A stretch of 33,045 nucleotides of DNA from a bacterium. GTDB taxonomy: Bacteria > Bacteroidota > Bacteroidia > Cytophagales > Cyclobacteriaceae. A program made the translations under genes and the position numbers. The stretch's first letter is position 1. Each line of letters opens with the position of its first letter. Shown here one piece after another: positions 7,525 through 15,661 of the stretch. Under the pieces are notes generated by a model. That model made no database searches and was not told the origin of the DNA. It worked only from the letters and a program-made list of their open reading frames with translations. The stretch covers positions 1 through 33,045 of the forward strand of contig JANSWY010000057.1 in assembly GCA_024743255.1 (NCBI GenBank). Direction: 5' to 3'.

Positions 7525-10146
7525 TTATTCGTCCTTCAACACTTTTGCAGGGTTGGTCCTGGCAGTTTTGAAAGATTGAAATCCAACTGTAATCCATGAT
7601 AACAAGAGTACTGCTATAATTGGGAACAAGAACAATATTGGATTCAATGTAAGTCTTTCAGCAAAATTCTCGAGCCATTTATCAGACATGTAATATGCCA
7701 AAGGAATTCCTATCAAAGCTCCAATTCCAATAAGCTTAGTGAACGAGTTGATAATTAAACCTGACAATTGATACTCACTTGCTCCAAATACCTTACGAAT
7801 AGCTATTTCTTTGAGCCTTCTCTGAAGAGTAAAACTAGCAAGCGCCAACAGACCAAGACAAGCTACAAAAATTGCCAGCACACTGAAGACCAAAAACAGC
7901 TTACCAAATTTTCTTTCCGCTCCATACAATCTGTTAAAGGATTCATCCAAAAAGACATATTCAAACGGTTCCTCCTCTACAAATCGAACCCATTCCGATT
8001 TTACACTCCTGATTACTTCATCATAATTCTTAGATACTCTAATCAACATATGGCCGCCTCCGTAATGTAATTCAGGCTGAGATATTGATGGTGCGTATCT
8101 TAAAAGCATGGATTGTATATCAGATCTCATTGATCCAAACCTGTAATCTTTTAATACACCTATGATCTTAAAATTCTTACCATTACCTCTTGATAGAACT
8201 TTACCAACACCTGTTTCCCAGCCCACTTCCTCTAAAAAAGCTTCATTTACCACAACAGTTGTTGTATCAAGTGCTCTTGATTTTTCAAAGAATCTACCTT
8301 CTACCAGTGAAAGACCAAGTACTTCCTGGAATTCCGCTCCTACGAACGCATGATACGGCCCAATTTTCTTTGATACATCTTCCACTGTGGTGTAACTCCA
8401 GTCGGATGCTCCACCAGATGGATAATGATTTGAAATCACCGTACTTTCAACTTCTGGTATTTTTCTAATGCTGTTTTCAAAAGCTGAGAATGATTTTTCA
8501 GCAGCTACAACATTTTTCACAACCAGAGTTTGATCCGCAGCAATACCTAATTCAGCCTTTGTAATATGTTTCAATTGTAGGTAAATAATAAGTGTGAAAG
8601 CCAACAGTACAATTGAAATAGAAAACTGAAAAGTCATTAACCCCTTCTTAAGAAAATTACTTCCAGATTGATCTTTAAAAACTCCCTTCAGTGCTTTAAT
8701 GGGTTTAATACTTGATAAGTAAAAAGCGGGATATGAACCTGCAATTAATCCGGTTACAATTCCTGCTGCAATTAGAATCAATATGTTTTCTACTTGTAAA
8801 ACTTCCAAGATTGAGAAACTCTTACCCGCTAATTCATTAAAACCTGGCAATATTAGAAGTAAAATTCCCAGGGCTATTATGAGTGATACACCAGATATGA
8901 TAAGGGACTCTGTTAAAAACTGAAACACCAGTTGCTTTTTCAAAGAACCAAGAACCTTCCTAATCCCTACTTCCTTAGATCTTAATGCCGATCTGGAAGT
9001 CGATAGGTTAATAAAGTTGATACACGCAATCAGAAGAATAAAAAAAGCTACAATTGAAAATATGTATACATTATTCTTACTTCCAGGAGTTCCTCCCAGG
9101 GACATCCGTGGATGCTCTAAATGAATATCAGCTACAGGAATTAGATGGTAGTTGAACTTATAACCGTCTGCCAAATATTCTTCAAATGAAGAATGCCCTG
9201 TAAATTTCACAAGCCCTGGTCCAACGTACTTCTCAACAAAGGCCTGGAACTTACTTTGCAGCAAATCGGAATTGGCATCTGACCTTAATTTAAGATAAGA
9301 TATGAAGTTGTTTGCAGTCCAATTACCCTTTGTTGCCCAAGATTCGCTAGGGATATCGACTACAAACTCGTATTGCATATGTGAGTTTCCGGGACAATCA
9401 ACCACTACTGCTGTAACGGTGTGATTTTCACCATCAACTTTCATAACCTGTCCAATTGGATCTTTGCCTTTAAAATGATTGAGGGCAAAGCTTTTTGTTA
9501 TCACGACAGAATTTGGCTTCTTCAGAGCATACTCCTCGGATCCCGCCAGAAACTTAGTTTGGAACACTTCGAAAAACGTAGAGTCACCAATAAATGCACC
9601 ACCTTGCTTAAAAACATGTGAATCGATGTTCACAGTTGCGTCGAATGGCCCATAAAGTCTGGTTCCTGTTTCAACTTCCGGAAAGTCCTGGCGCATTTGA
9701 TATACCAATAATGCCGGAGTGTTGGTTCCTCGTTCATTTAATGACACCCGGAACACTCTTTCATGATCAGGAAGAAATTGATCATAACTAACCTCATCTT
9801 TCACAAAAACCATGATTGCAAGGCAGCAGACCACTCCTACTGAGAGCCCCATGATATTGATGAAAGAGAAAAACTTGTAACGTAATAAGTTGCGAATTGC
9901 GATTTTGAAATAATTTCTAATCATTGCTAAGGATATTAAAGCCGGTATGTCGTCCAGACCCTTCACATACCGCCATCTTAAAAATCTAATTACATCCCAT
10001 GCGAAGAAGAGCCTGGCTTTTCTGGTACCAAGTTTTTCGCAACGGCCCTCAAACAACTCATAGAGATCACCCTCAATTACTTCGAGAGCCCTCGGTTTGC
10101 AATACCATTCCAGAAACCTTAAAAATATTTTAGGAGGCTGATTCAT
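7525..10146 (-). CDS. ABC transporter permease, MacB/FtsX type with permease prefix domain
   Basis: An 873-residue inner membrane protein. Residues 1 to about 70 form the cytoplasmic permease prefix domain 2 (FLEWYCKPRALEVIEGDLYE). TM1 (about 93-115) is followed by a MacB-type periplasmic domain (YDQFLPDHERVFRV). The first FtsX block is near 375-500 (SKEVGIRKVLGS), then a second periplasmic domain and a second FtsX block near the C-terminus (KEIAIRKVFGAS). It is therefore a fused double-FtsX permease. In the family these proteins transmit ATP-driven movement to the periplasm, for example in export of peptides or lipids, but no ABC ATPase is encoded nearby. Its start codon overlaps the stop of the PadR gene (ATGA), so the two are translationally coupled and PadR very likely controls this permease. 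Confidence 0.93.
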   Translation of the reverse strand: MNQPPKIFLRFLEWYCKPRALEVIEGDLYELFEGRCEKLGTRKARLFFAWDVIRFLRWRYVKGLDDIPALISLAMIRNYFKIAIRNLLRYKFFSFINIMGLSVGVVCCLAIMVFVKDEVSYDQFLPDHERVFRVSLNERGTNTPALLVYQMRQDFPEVETGTRLYGPFDATVNIDSHVFKQGGAFIGDSTFFEVFQTKFLAGSEEYALKKPNSVVITKSFALNHFKGKDPIGQVMKVDGENHTVTAVVVDCPGNSHMQYEFVVDIPSESWATKGNWTANNFISYLKLRSDANSDLLQSKFQAFVEKYVGPGLVKFTGHSSFEEYLADGYKFNYHLIPVADIHLEHPRMSLGGTPGSKNNVYIFSIVAFFILLIACINFINLSTSRSALRSKEVGIRKVLGSLKKQLVFQFLTESLIISGVSLIIALGILLLILPGFNELAGKSFSILEVLQVENILILIAAGIVTGLIAGSYPAFYLSSIKPIKALKGVFKDQSGSNFLKKGLMTFQFSISIVLLAFTLIIYLQLKHITKAELGIAADQTLVVKNVVAAEKSFSAFENSIRKIPEVESTVISNHYPSGGASDWSYTTVEDVSKKIGPYHAFVGAEFQEVLGLSLVEGRFFEKSRALDTTTVVVNEAFLEEVGWETGVGKVLSRGNGKNFKIIGVLKDYRFGSMRSDIQSMLLRYAPSISQPELHYGGGHMLIRVSKNYDEVIRSVKSEWVRFVEEEPFEYVFLDESFNRLYGAERKFGKLFLVFSVLAIFVACLGLLALASFTLQRRLKEIAIRKVFGASEYQLSGLIINSFTKLIGIGALIGIPLAYYMSDKWLENFAERLTLNPILFLFPIIAVLLLSWITVGFQSFKTARTNPAKVLKDE

Positions 10147-10475
10147 ACAGTTCCAAACCTAAGGCTACTGATTTGACCATATAGTTTGTCACGCATGAGT
10201 CTGGTTTCCTGAATTACTTCAAGGCCTACTTTTGTAACAGTAAAAAAACGTTTCCTTCTACCTCCTCTTGTTTTGGTGGCACCACCAAGGTGTGAAGAGA
10301 GTAAAGATTTATTCTCCAGACGGTCTAATGCTGTGTGAACTGCACTGATATTGACCTTTCTACCAGTTTGCTTAAGAATTTCTTCCATCACATTTACACC
10401 GTATGCATTATCATTTAATACGGCAACAATCAGAAGCACCAGCTCTTCGAATTCACCAAGTGTGAGTCTTCCCAT
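10143..10475 (-). CDS. PadR family transcriptional regulator
   Basis: A 110-residue winged-helix repressor of the short PadR type. Visible features are the opening GEFEELVLLIVAVL (7-20), AYGVNVMEEI, the recognition-helix region SAVHTALDRLENKSLL (44-59) and the wing GGRRKRFFTVT (71-81). The C-terminal dimerisation helix is short. The gene overlaps the permease start by 4 bp. In Bacteroidota this PadR plus prefix-domain permease pairing is common, and the regulator is expected to repress its own operon and relieve it in response to a ligand or envelope stress; the ligand is unknown. A promoter-like pair sits directly upstream. Confidence 0.92.
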   Translation of the reverse strand: MGRLTLGEFEELVLLIVAVLNDNAYGVNVMEEILKQTGRKVNISAVHTALDRLENKSLLSSHLGGATKTRGGRRKRFFTVTKVGLEVIQETRLMRDKLYGQISSLRFGTV

Positions 10476-10493
10476 TTTGAGTTATTTGATTTA

Positions 10494-10522
10494 CAATTAT
10501 AAAAGAAATATTTAATTTACAA
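10494..10522 (-). promoter_or_regulatory. Candidate promoter of the padR-permease operon
   Basis: On the minus strand a TTG (10522-10520) is separated by 18 bp from TATAATTG (10501-10494), 7 of 8 matches to the Bacteroidota -7 consensus TAnnTTTG. The -7 element lies 18 bp upstream of the PadR start codon. The octamer ATTTACAA occurs twice (10489-10496, 10515-10522), overlapping both promoter elements, and could be an autoregulatory operator. Confidence 0.4.
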
Positions 10523-10593
10523 AAATGAAACTAATGCTTTCAATCGAATTTATCATATTCAACGAAGAAAATAGGGTGTTCACCGAAATACAC

Positions 10594-10624
10594 TTGTATA
10601 ATATATGGCTAGACTATAGATTCG
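10594..10624 (+). promoter_or_regulatory. Candidate promoter of the PepSY-like gene
   Basis: TTG (10594-10596), 20 bp, then TAGATTCG (10617-10624), 7 of 8 matches to TAnnTTTG. The expected transcript start leaves a leader of about 20 nt before the ATG at 10652, with a purine-rich AAGGGA just before it. Confidence 0.45.
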
Positions 10625-10651
10625 GAGTGCACAATTAATTTAGATAAGGGA

Positions 10652-11161
10652 ATGAAGGTTAACATCACTAAGGCTAGCTTTTTGCTACTCGCTGTAGTAG
10701 CTCTGGCTTCAACATCACTAAATGCACAATCAATTTCTGAGAATGATGTGCCATTTACTATTCAGAAATGGTATTTCAGCAAATATCCAGGAGCTCATGA
10801 AGTAGAATGGATGAAAACCAAATCACAATCAGGTGAGCAGTTGTATCAAGCAGATTTTGAATATGAAGATCAACAAGTGATCGCTGTATACAATGAAAAG
10901 GGTAAGCAGGTTTATGAAAACCTTGAGTACAAAAAAGGTGACTCCCCTCTACCAATTGTAGATCACGCCACTTCTAATTACGAAAAGTTCAAAATAGTAG
11001 GAGTACATAAACACACCAATTTCTACTATGGTGCACAGAATAATTCAAGCACCAATTATGAATTGATAGTTAAAGTAGACAAGCAACTAACCACGGTTTG
11101 GTTCAATGAAGACCTTAATAGACAAGATCAATTTGATGTAAGTAACCTTGCAATCAAGTAG
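10652..11161 (+). CDS. Exported PepSY-like protein
   Basis: A 169-residue protein with a Sec signal peptide (KITKAS-type basic start, hydrophobic LLLAVVALAST, cleavage after LNAQ near residue 26). The mature part has the pattern of Bacteroidota PepSY-like proteins: an opening VPFTIQKWYFSKYPGA, EVEWMK, a strand QADFEYEDQQVIAVYNEKGK, and a second similar half ending TTVWFNEDL. The family is thought to be periplasmic and often linked to envelope stress or metal response, but no activity is proven. It has its own promoter-like element and a strong terminator, so it is probably monocistronic. It is divergent from the PadR operon. Confidence 0.75.
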   Translation: MKVNITKASFLLLAVVALASTSLNAQSISENDVPFTIQKWYFSKYPGAHEVEWMKTKSQSGEQLYQADFEYEDQQVIAVYNEKGKQVYENLEYKKGDSPLPIVDHATSNYEKFKIVGVHKHTNFYYGAQNNSSTNYELIVKVDKQLTTVWFNEDLNRQDQFDVSNLAIK

Positions 11162-11192
11162 ATAGAAAGAATTTATATAACACTTCAGTTTG

Positions 11193-11222
11193 AGGCTCTA
11201 ATACTAATTAGGGCCTTTTTTT
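11193..11222 (+). terminator. Rho-independent terminator of the PepSY-like gene
   Basis: A 10-bp stem (11193-11202 with 11207-11216, one G:U pair) with a 4-nt loop, followed directly by a run of T to 11222. Confidence 0.88.
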
Positions 11223-11622
11223 ATGTCTCATCTCATTATGTGGATAACATGTTGAAAGGTTGTGAAATTAGATGTTGAAAGTACCGTCATATACCCCAAC
11301 AAGTTGTTCAAAACTAGTAGATACTGAGCAAGCAAAAATCGTGGATTTTTGATTTTGTACTTCTATCTTAGAACTATCAAACATTAATTGATAAACGATC
11401 TTTAAGTAGAGAGGCTGATTTAGAAGGGAAGTGAAGTGATAATTGTTCTTACGGGAGCAGTGATTAAATCAAAAGAATTCTAATTGAGTTTGATTTGGAA
11501 GTAAAAATCTTCGGATGGTTACGGAAAATGAAGTTTTGAAATTATAGATTGATTACTGGTGGAACCTACGGGTGATGCCAGGTAAAGCGGGAGTCTTAGC
11601 AATAAGGTTCCCGCTTCTATTT
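11223..11622 (+). ncRNA. Gene-free stretch with possible structured ncRNA
   Basis: No open frame of coding character is seen in these 400 bp. The stretch follows one plus-strand terminator and ends in a second terminator-like hairpin on the same strand (11585-11616), although no plus-strand gene lies between. Just before that hairpin a smaller stem can form (ACCT at about 11565 with AGGT at about 11580, plus a GG/CC pair inside). These points suggest an independent small RNA ending near 11624. I could not fit it to tmRNA, RNase P RNA, SRP RNA or a TPP riboswitch, and I see no convincing promoter. The alternative is simply the downstream flank of the TruA-like gene. Confidence 0.25.
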
Positions 11623-11624
11623 TT
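11585..11624 (+). terminator. Terminator-like hairpin downstream of the TruA-like gene
   Basis: Perfect 8-bp arms (11585-11592 with 11609-11616), an inner CTTA/TAAG stem (11595-11598, 11603-11606) and a GCAA tetraloop. On the plus strand it is followed by CTATTTTT, which runs into the stop codon of the TruA-like gene. On the minus strand the following tract (TTTACC) is weaker, but it could still end the TruA-like transcript. Confidence 0.6.
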
Positions 11625-12414
11625 ATACATCTCCAAGCCCGAAATCAATAGAATTTAATATCAAACCACTTGCAGGAGCCATTCCCGCTATTGGAATATT
11701 CTCTTTTGAATTCAGTGATTCACTGATCACATCCAAATCAATCCTTCCACCACCAAGTGCAAACAACGCACCCATCATCCACCTAACCTGATAGCGAAGA
11801 AAACCGCTGCTTCTTACTTTAAACAGGTAACTTTCTTTTGGGAAAAAATTAGCTGAGTATACATCATTTGATTCTACTGCGCTGAATTCAATCTTCCTGA
11901 CAAATTTCGTTTCTGCATTAGGTTTAGTGCAGTAACAAGCAAAACTGTGTTCTCCCTCAAACAGCTTCGCACCCTGCTGCATTAGATCAATATCCAATTC
12001 ATATTCGGTAGAAGTCATTAAGGGCGCACAAAAAGGATGTATCTTCCCACCCGAAGCGAAGAGATAGATATATTCCTTCAATCTAGAACCTTGAATCACA
12101 TTGAATTTCTCATCCACTTCTTCAACAGACAGGATTTCAATATCACGAGGCAAATTGATATTCATTTCCTCTTTAAAAGATTCCATATCAACTGGAGCCC
12201 ATGAAAATAACTCAAAAGCTGCTTGATTTGCTGAAACCATAGCATCGGTTCGGCTGGCACCAAGAGTTTTAAACTTAACCTCTCCCAAGACATACTTAAT
12301 TGTCTTTTCAATCATCAACTGTACAGTTTTCGTATCTGGCTGCTTTTGCCATCCATGATAACGAAACCCCAAGAACCGAAACTTAACGAGATAATAATAT
12401 CGCTTATCCTGCAT
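11623..12414 (-). CDS. truA: TruA-like tRNA pseudouridine synthase (divergent)
   Basis: A 263-residue TruA-superfamily enzyme. The catalytic motif reads GASRTDAMVSA (52-62), with nucleophile D57 in the position of the usual GRTDAGVHA. RLKEYIYLF (111-119) matches the conserved basic/Tyr motif, GFLRYQVRWMMGAL (204-217) matches FLRxMVRxxVG, and APASGLIL (246-253) the final motif. Canonical TruA isomerises U38-40 in tRNA anticodon arms. The changed residues after the Asp suggest a Bacteroidota-specific TruA-like branch rather than the standard housekeeping enzyme, so the target may differ. It is a single gene with a long gene-free region on its 3' side. The fold and the catalytic Asp are clear; the exact substrate is not. 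Confidence 0.8.
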   Translation of the reverse strand: MQDKRYYYLVKFRFLGFRYHGWQKQPDTKTVQLMIEKTIKYVLGEVKFKTLGASRTDAMVSANQAAFELFSWAPVDMESFKEEMNINLPRDIEILSVEEVDEKFNVIQGSRLKEYIYLFASGGKIHPFCAPLMTSTEYELDIDLMQQGAKLFEGEHSFACYCTKPNAETKFVRKIEFSAVESNDVYSANFFPKESYLFKVRSSGFLRYQVRWMMGALFALGGGRIDLDVISESLNSKENIPIAGMAPASGLILNSIDFGLGDV

Positions 12415-12511
12415 ACCACAAATAAAGCTAAATCCGACCGATAATTATTTCGACTCACACACCAAACTCACTTACTCACAACCCAAAACAGCAGATTCAG
12501 CAAACCGTTAT

Positions 12512-12541
12512 TTGGAATTTCCGTTAGATTAATTATATTTT
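12512..12541 (+). promoter_or_regulatory. Candidate promoter upstream of the monooxygenase
   Basis: TTG (12512-12514), 19 bp, then TATATTTT (12534-12541), 7 of 8 to TAnnTTTG. The site would give a leader of about 155 nt, which is long, and the region is AT-rich, so chance matches are possible. The rest of 12415-12701 shows nothing I recognise. Confidence 0.25.
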
Positions 12542-12701
12542 ATTTGGCTAAGTGGAAAAATATTGGATAGAAATTGTTCTAACCCCTCAATTATTAGGCA
12601 TTTCTATAACAATTACCAGATTTAGCAGTTATTCTTTCAAGTCGATTCCGAGCACATAAGGAAGGTTTTTTAATAAACTAATTACGCAATTAATTTTATT
12701 T

Positions 12702-14255
12702 ATGAAAACGACAAAAAAAGTCTGCATAGTCGGCGCAGGCCTGTCAGGAATCACGACTATCAAACAACTGAAAGAAGAAGGTCACCAGGTGACTTGCTTC
12801 GAGAAATCCGAAGGAATCGGTGGTGTATTTGGTGTTAATAAGCACTATGATGATTTACACCTTACTATCTCAAACTATTTCATGGCTTACTCTGATTATG
12901 TTCCATCAAAAGAACGACTAAAGTTCTGGTCCAAATTGGAGTACAGAAACTATCTGCATGAATACTGTGATAAGTTTGGGTTGATGGAGCATATCCATCT
13001 CAACACTTCAATTGAAAGCATCCAACAAAATGACGACTCCTCCTGGACAGTTGTAACTGAATCTGAAGGAGAATCTACCACTGAAGTTTATGATGCGGTT
13101 GTAGCTTGCTCTGGACTTTTCCAAACTCCGAAGATGCCTGATTTTGAAGGTTTAGATGAGTTTGAAGGAAATGTAATTCATTCTCAGCAGTACAGAGAGC
13201 AGGAAAATTACAGAGGCAAAAAAGTACTTTGTATCGGATTAGGAGAAAGCTCCTCTGATATTACATCTGAGGTATCAGCTGTAGCGGAAAAGTGCATTTT
13301 ATCTTTGAGGCGGTACCAAGCTGTTGCACCTAGATACATGGCCTTTCAGGAAGACCCTTATTTTACTATTGACACATCGTGGTTAACATCCAGAATAGTA
13401 AATAAGCTCCCAAAATCATTTCACTTTAGAAGTGCCAAGAAGATTTTCAAAAAGTATTTGGAAAGCAAAAACATCGATGTTAGAATTCGTGGTAGTTGGC
13501 TGCTTCATTCCGGAAGTCCCGTCAATCAAGCTGTCACTAAAAACGAAAGAGTATTCAAACACATTGCTGATGGGCATGTCACTCCTAATATTGGAGGAAT
13601 TGAACGGTTTGATGAAACAGGTGTGGTTTTCAAAGATGGCACCAGAGAGGATATTGATGAAGTAATATGCTGCACGGGATATCAATTAAATTTCCCATTT
13701 ACTGATATCAAAATCAACAATATGCGGGATCTGTTTAAACAAATGTTTATCCCTGAGATTGGACCTTCCCTGTCGTTTGTTGGATTTGTAAGACCACAAC
13801 AAGGCGGTATTCCGGTAATTGCAGAAATGCAATCTAGATATCTCGCACAGATACTTAGTGAACAACAAGAACTTCCATCAATTGAAGACCAAAAACAAAC
13901 AATTGTGAGTGATGCAGAATTCTGGAAGAAAGAATACTATGTTACTCCAAATGTCGCATCACTGGTCAACTATTGCCATTACATGGATTCATTGGCCAAA
14001 TTAGTAGGATGCATGCCGGAAATCCCTTCTTTCTGGGAAAATCCAAAGCTCAGAATCAAGCTTCTACATGGTCCGCAATTTGCTGCCCAGTATCGTCTTA
14101 ACGGACCTCACAGTGTTCCGGAAAAATCCAGAAAATTCTTACTTAGCTTCCCGGGTATCACCTCGACAAGTAAGATTATTTATCTGGAGATATCACTGTT
14201 CTTCTGCAAACTATTTAACTGGGTACCCAAGTGGCATCTCAGATATCTCGACTAA
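12702..14255 (+). CDS. Flavin-containing monooxygenase
   Basis: A 517-residue class B flavoprotein monooxygenase. The FAD-binding GAGLSG is at 11-16, with the acidic end of the second strand at FEKSEGIGG. The FMO identifying motif FxGxxxHxxxY is intact at 154-164 (FEGNVIHSQQY). The NADPH-binding GLGESSSD is at 179-186, and CTGY (324-327) matches the C-terminal ATGY motif. These enzymes use NADPH and O2 to oxygenate soft nucleophiles or carbonyls (N-, S- or Baeyer-Villiger oxidation). The substrate here is unknown. A hydrophobic stretch near the C-terminus (KIIYLEISLFFCKLFNW) may associate with membrane. A chorismate-lyase-like gene follows 63 bp downstream in the same direction with one shared terminator, so the two are probably cotranscribed. 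Confidence 0.9.
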   Translation: MKTTKKVCIVGAGLSGITTIKQLKEEGHQVTCFEKSEGIGGVFGVNKHYDDLHLTISNYFMAYSDYVPSKERLKFWSKLEYRNYLHEYCDKFGLMEHIHLNTSIESIQQNDDSSWTVVTESEGESTTEVYDAVVACSGLFQTPKMPDFEGLDEFEGNVIHSQQYREQENYRGKKVLCIGLGESSSDITSEVSAVAEKCILSLRRYQAVAPRYMAFQEDPYFTIDTSWLTSRIVNKLPKSFHFRSAKKIFKKYLESKNIDVRIRGSWLLHSGSPVNQAVTKNERVFKHIADGHVTPNIGGIERFDETGVVFKDGTREDIDEVICCTGYQLNFPFTDIKINNMRDLFKQMFIPEIGPSLSFVGFVRPQQGGIPVIAEMQSRYLAQILSEQQELPSIEDQKQTIVSDAEFWKKEYYVTPNVASLVNYCHYMDSLAKLVGCMPEIPSFWENPKLRIKLLHGPQFAAQYRLNGPHSVPEKSRKFLLSFPGITSTSKIIYLEISLFFCKLFNWVPKWHLRYLD

Positions 14256-14318
14256 AAAACTGCAAGAACAAACATAATTTATATGCCTTAACGGGTATTC
14301 CAAATCAACTATATCATT

Positions 14319-14897
14319 ATGATTCAATTAACAGCGGACACTTTAACAAGTCCATCTATTTCATACAATAAATTGAGCATGCCTCAGAGGATTATACTCC
14401 ATAATGGAGGTAGTCTTACTAAACTATTGGAGGTTATGCTGGGAGAAGAACTGAATCTAAACAAGATCTCAGAGGAACTAATTAATTCTAAAACACCAAT
14501 AACAGAATTAAACATTGAAACTGGCCAACAAATAATGTCCAGGAAAATTACCCTATACGGTCAACATTCCAAAACACATTATATCTATGCCGATTCAATC
14601 ATTGCGACCAAAAATCTGGAAGATGATTTTGCAGATGCGCTTATTAATACCAATATACCAATAGGGAAAATTTGGGAAATGCTTAAAATTGAGACTTACA
14701 AGAAGATCATTGCCTGGGGGAAACTACCTGCCGGCAATGTAGGATTGCATTTCAATATTTCTCCATTGGAATCTGTTTTATACAGAACGTATCTGGTGTA
14801 TTCACAGAAAAAGCCAATCATGCAAATCACTGAAAAATTTCCGGAGAAATGGTTTAAGGATTCTCTTGTAGCAAGAAAATCCTCCTATGTAGCATAA
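14319..14897 (+). CDS. Chorismate pyruvate-lyase-like protein (UbiC/DUF98 family)
   Basis: A 192-residue protein that matches the UbiC-like pattern: NGGSLTKLLEVMLGEEL (29-45), then MSRKITLYG with R75 in the place of the substrate-binding Arg, HYIYADSII (88-95), PIGKIWEMLKIET (114-126) with E125 as the likely catalytic acid, and a C-terminal strand pair ending YLVYSQKKPIMQITEKFP. Members split chorismate into pyruvate and 4-hydroxybenzoate (or a 3-hydroxy isomer). Ubiquinone is not expected in this phylum, so the product would more likely feed a secondary metabolite or pigment. The protein is cytoplasmic. It is probably in an operon with the flavin monooxygenase. The family call is fairly sure, the reaction is inference. 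Confidence 0.7.
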   Translation: MIQLTADTLTSPSISYNKLSMPQRIILHNGGSLTKLLEVMLGEELNLNKISEELINSKTPITELNIETGQQIMSRKITLYGQHSKTHYIYADSIIATKNLEDDFADALINTNIPIGKIWEMLKIETYKKIIAWGKLPAGNVGLHFNISPLESVLYRTYLVYSQKKPIMQITEKFPEKWFKDSLVARKSSYVA

Positions 14898-14929
14898 TAT
14901 CAGTAGAAGTCTTCATAGTTCTATTTACC

Positions 14930-14956
14930 AAAAGGCGGCATTTGTCGCCTTTTTTC
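14930..14956 (+). terminator. Rho-independent terminator of the monooxygenase/chorismate-lyase-like operon
   Basis: AAAAGGCG (14930-14937) pairs with CGCCTTTT (14946-14953) around an 8-nt loop and runs into a T tract. Confidence 0.85.
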
Positions 14957-14982
14957 TTTGGTTCGGTAATATTCCCCCAGAT

Positions 14983-15012
14983 TTGATTGCTTAGGAATTT
15001 ACATTAACTTTC
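14983..15012 (+). promoter_or_regulatory. Candidate promoter of the DinB-fold gene
   Basis: TTG (14983-14985), 19 bp, then TAACTTTC (15005-15012), 7 of 8 to TAnnTTTG, about 47 bp upstream of the start codon and just after the preceding terminator. Confidence 0.45.
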
Positions 15013-15059
15013 TTATAATCAGCAGTTATGCTGCAATAACGAACCGTAACCAAATTATC

Positions 15060-15599
15060 ATGAAAAAACTTATTTCACTTATGATCCTGGTGGTCCCATC
15101 CATATTATGGGCACAGGATGCAACTTTCCAATCAGATCTAAAAGGGGTAATTCTGTATACCGCTGATCAAGTTACATCACTTGCTGAGGCAATTCCAGAG
15201 GACAAGTATGATTACAGCCCATCTGAAGGAATCAGAACTGTCTCTACTTCCTTACTTCACACCGCATCGGCGAATTACTTTTTTGGAATGACACTGGGAG
15301 GTGCTCCTCCAGAAGGAGTGGATCCAATGACTCTTGAGACAAGTATTAAAGAAAAAGCCAAAATAATTCAAACACTAAAAAACAGTTATATCTATTTAGC
15401 AGACGTTGCTGCCGGTTTTTCAGATGAAGAATTATCAGAAACTATAACTTTTCCAAATGGACAGTCAGCGACAAAAAGAATGGCATTAATGATTGCACTC
15501 GGACATTTATCTGAGCACAAAGGTCAATTGATTGCTTACGGTAGAGCAAACAACATAGCTCCACCTTGGAGTGCACCTCAAAAAGATGATGGAAATTAA
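15060..15599 (+). CDS. Exported DinB-fold metal-binding protein
   Basis: A 179-residue protein with a signal peptide (MKK..., hydrophobic core, cleavage after LWAQ, residue 19) followed by a DinB/YfiT-like four-helix bundle. The metal triad is intact: H67 in LLHTASANYF, and H149 and H153 in LGHLSEHKGQL. DinB-like proteins bind a divalent metal and several act as thiol-dependent transferases; the function of exported members is unknown. The proline-rich tail (NNIAPPWS) is typical of these exported members. Its own promoter-like element and flanking terminators suggest a monocistronic unit. Confidence 0.87.
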   Translation: MKKLISLMILVVPSILWAQDATFQSDLKGVILYTADQVTSLAEAIPEDKYDYSPSEGIRTVSTSLLHTASANYFFGMTLGGAPPEGVDPMTLETSIKEKAKIIQTLKNSYIYLADVAAGFSDEELSETITFPNGQSATKRMALMIALGHLSEHKGQLIAYGRANNIAPPWSAPQKDDGN

Positions 15600-15601
15600 A
15601 T

Positions 15602-15648
15602 AAAAAAACGGATGACAGTTAATGCAGAAGCCAATAACTGTCATCCGT
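15602..15648 (-). terminator. Terminator of the DUF4197 gene, 14-bp perfect stem
   Basis: Perfect 14-bp arms (15608-15621 with 15635-15648) and a 13-nt loop. On the minus strand the stem is followed by seven T (complement of 15602-15608), 14 bp after the DUF4197 stop codon. On the plus strand there is no T tract, but the stem may still stabilise the DinB-gene transcript. Confidence 0.88.
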
Positions 15649-15661
15649 AAACTAACAAAAA

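Noticed and set aside
7768-8468. Several plus-strand frames of 60-100 codons opposite the ABC permease
   Set aside because: They overlap each other and the permease, and their translations show no protein-like character.
11550-11592. Resemblance of GAACCTACGGGTGATGCC to the 3' half of a TPP riboswitch
   Set aside because: The conserved core bases differ (GTGATGCC instead of ATAATGCC), the 5' CUGAGA half is missing, and there is no thiamine gene downstream.
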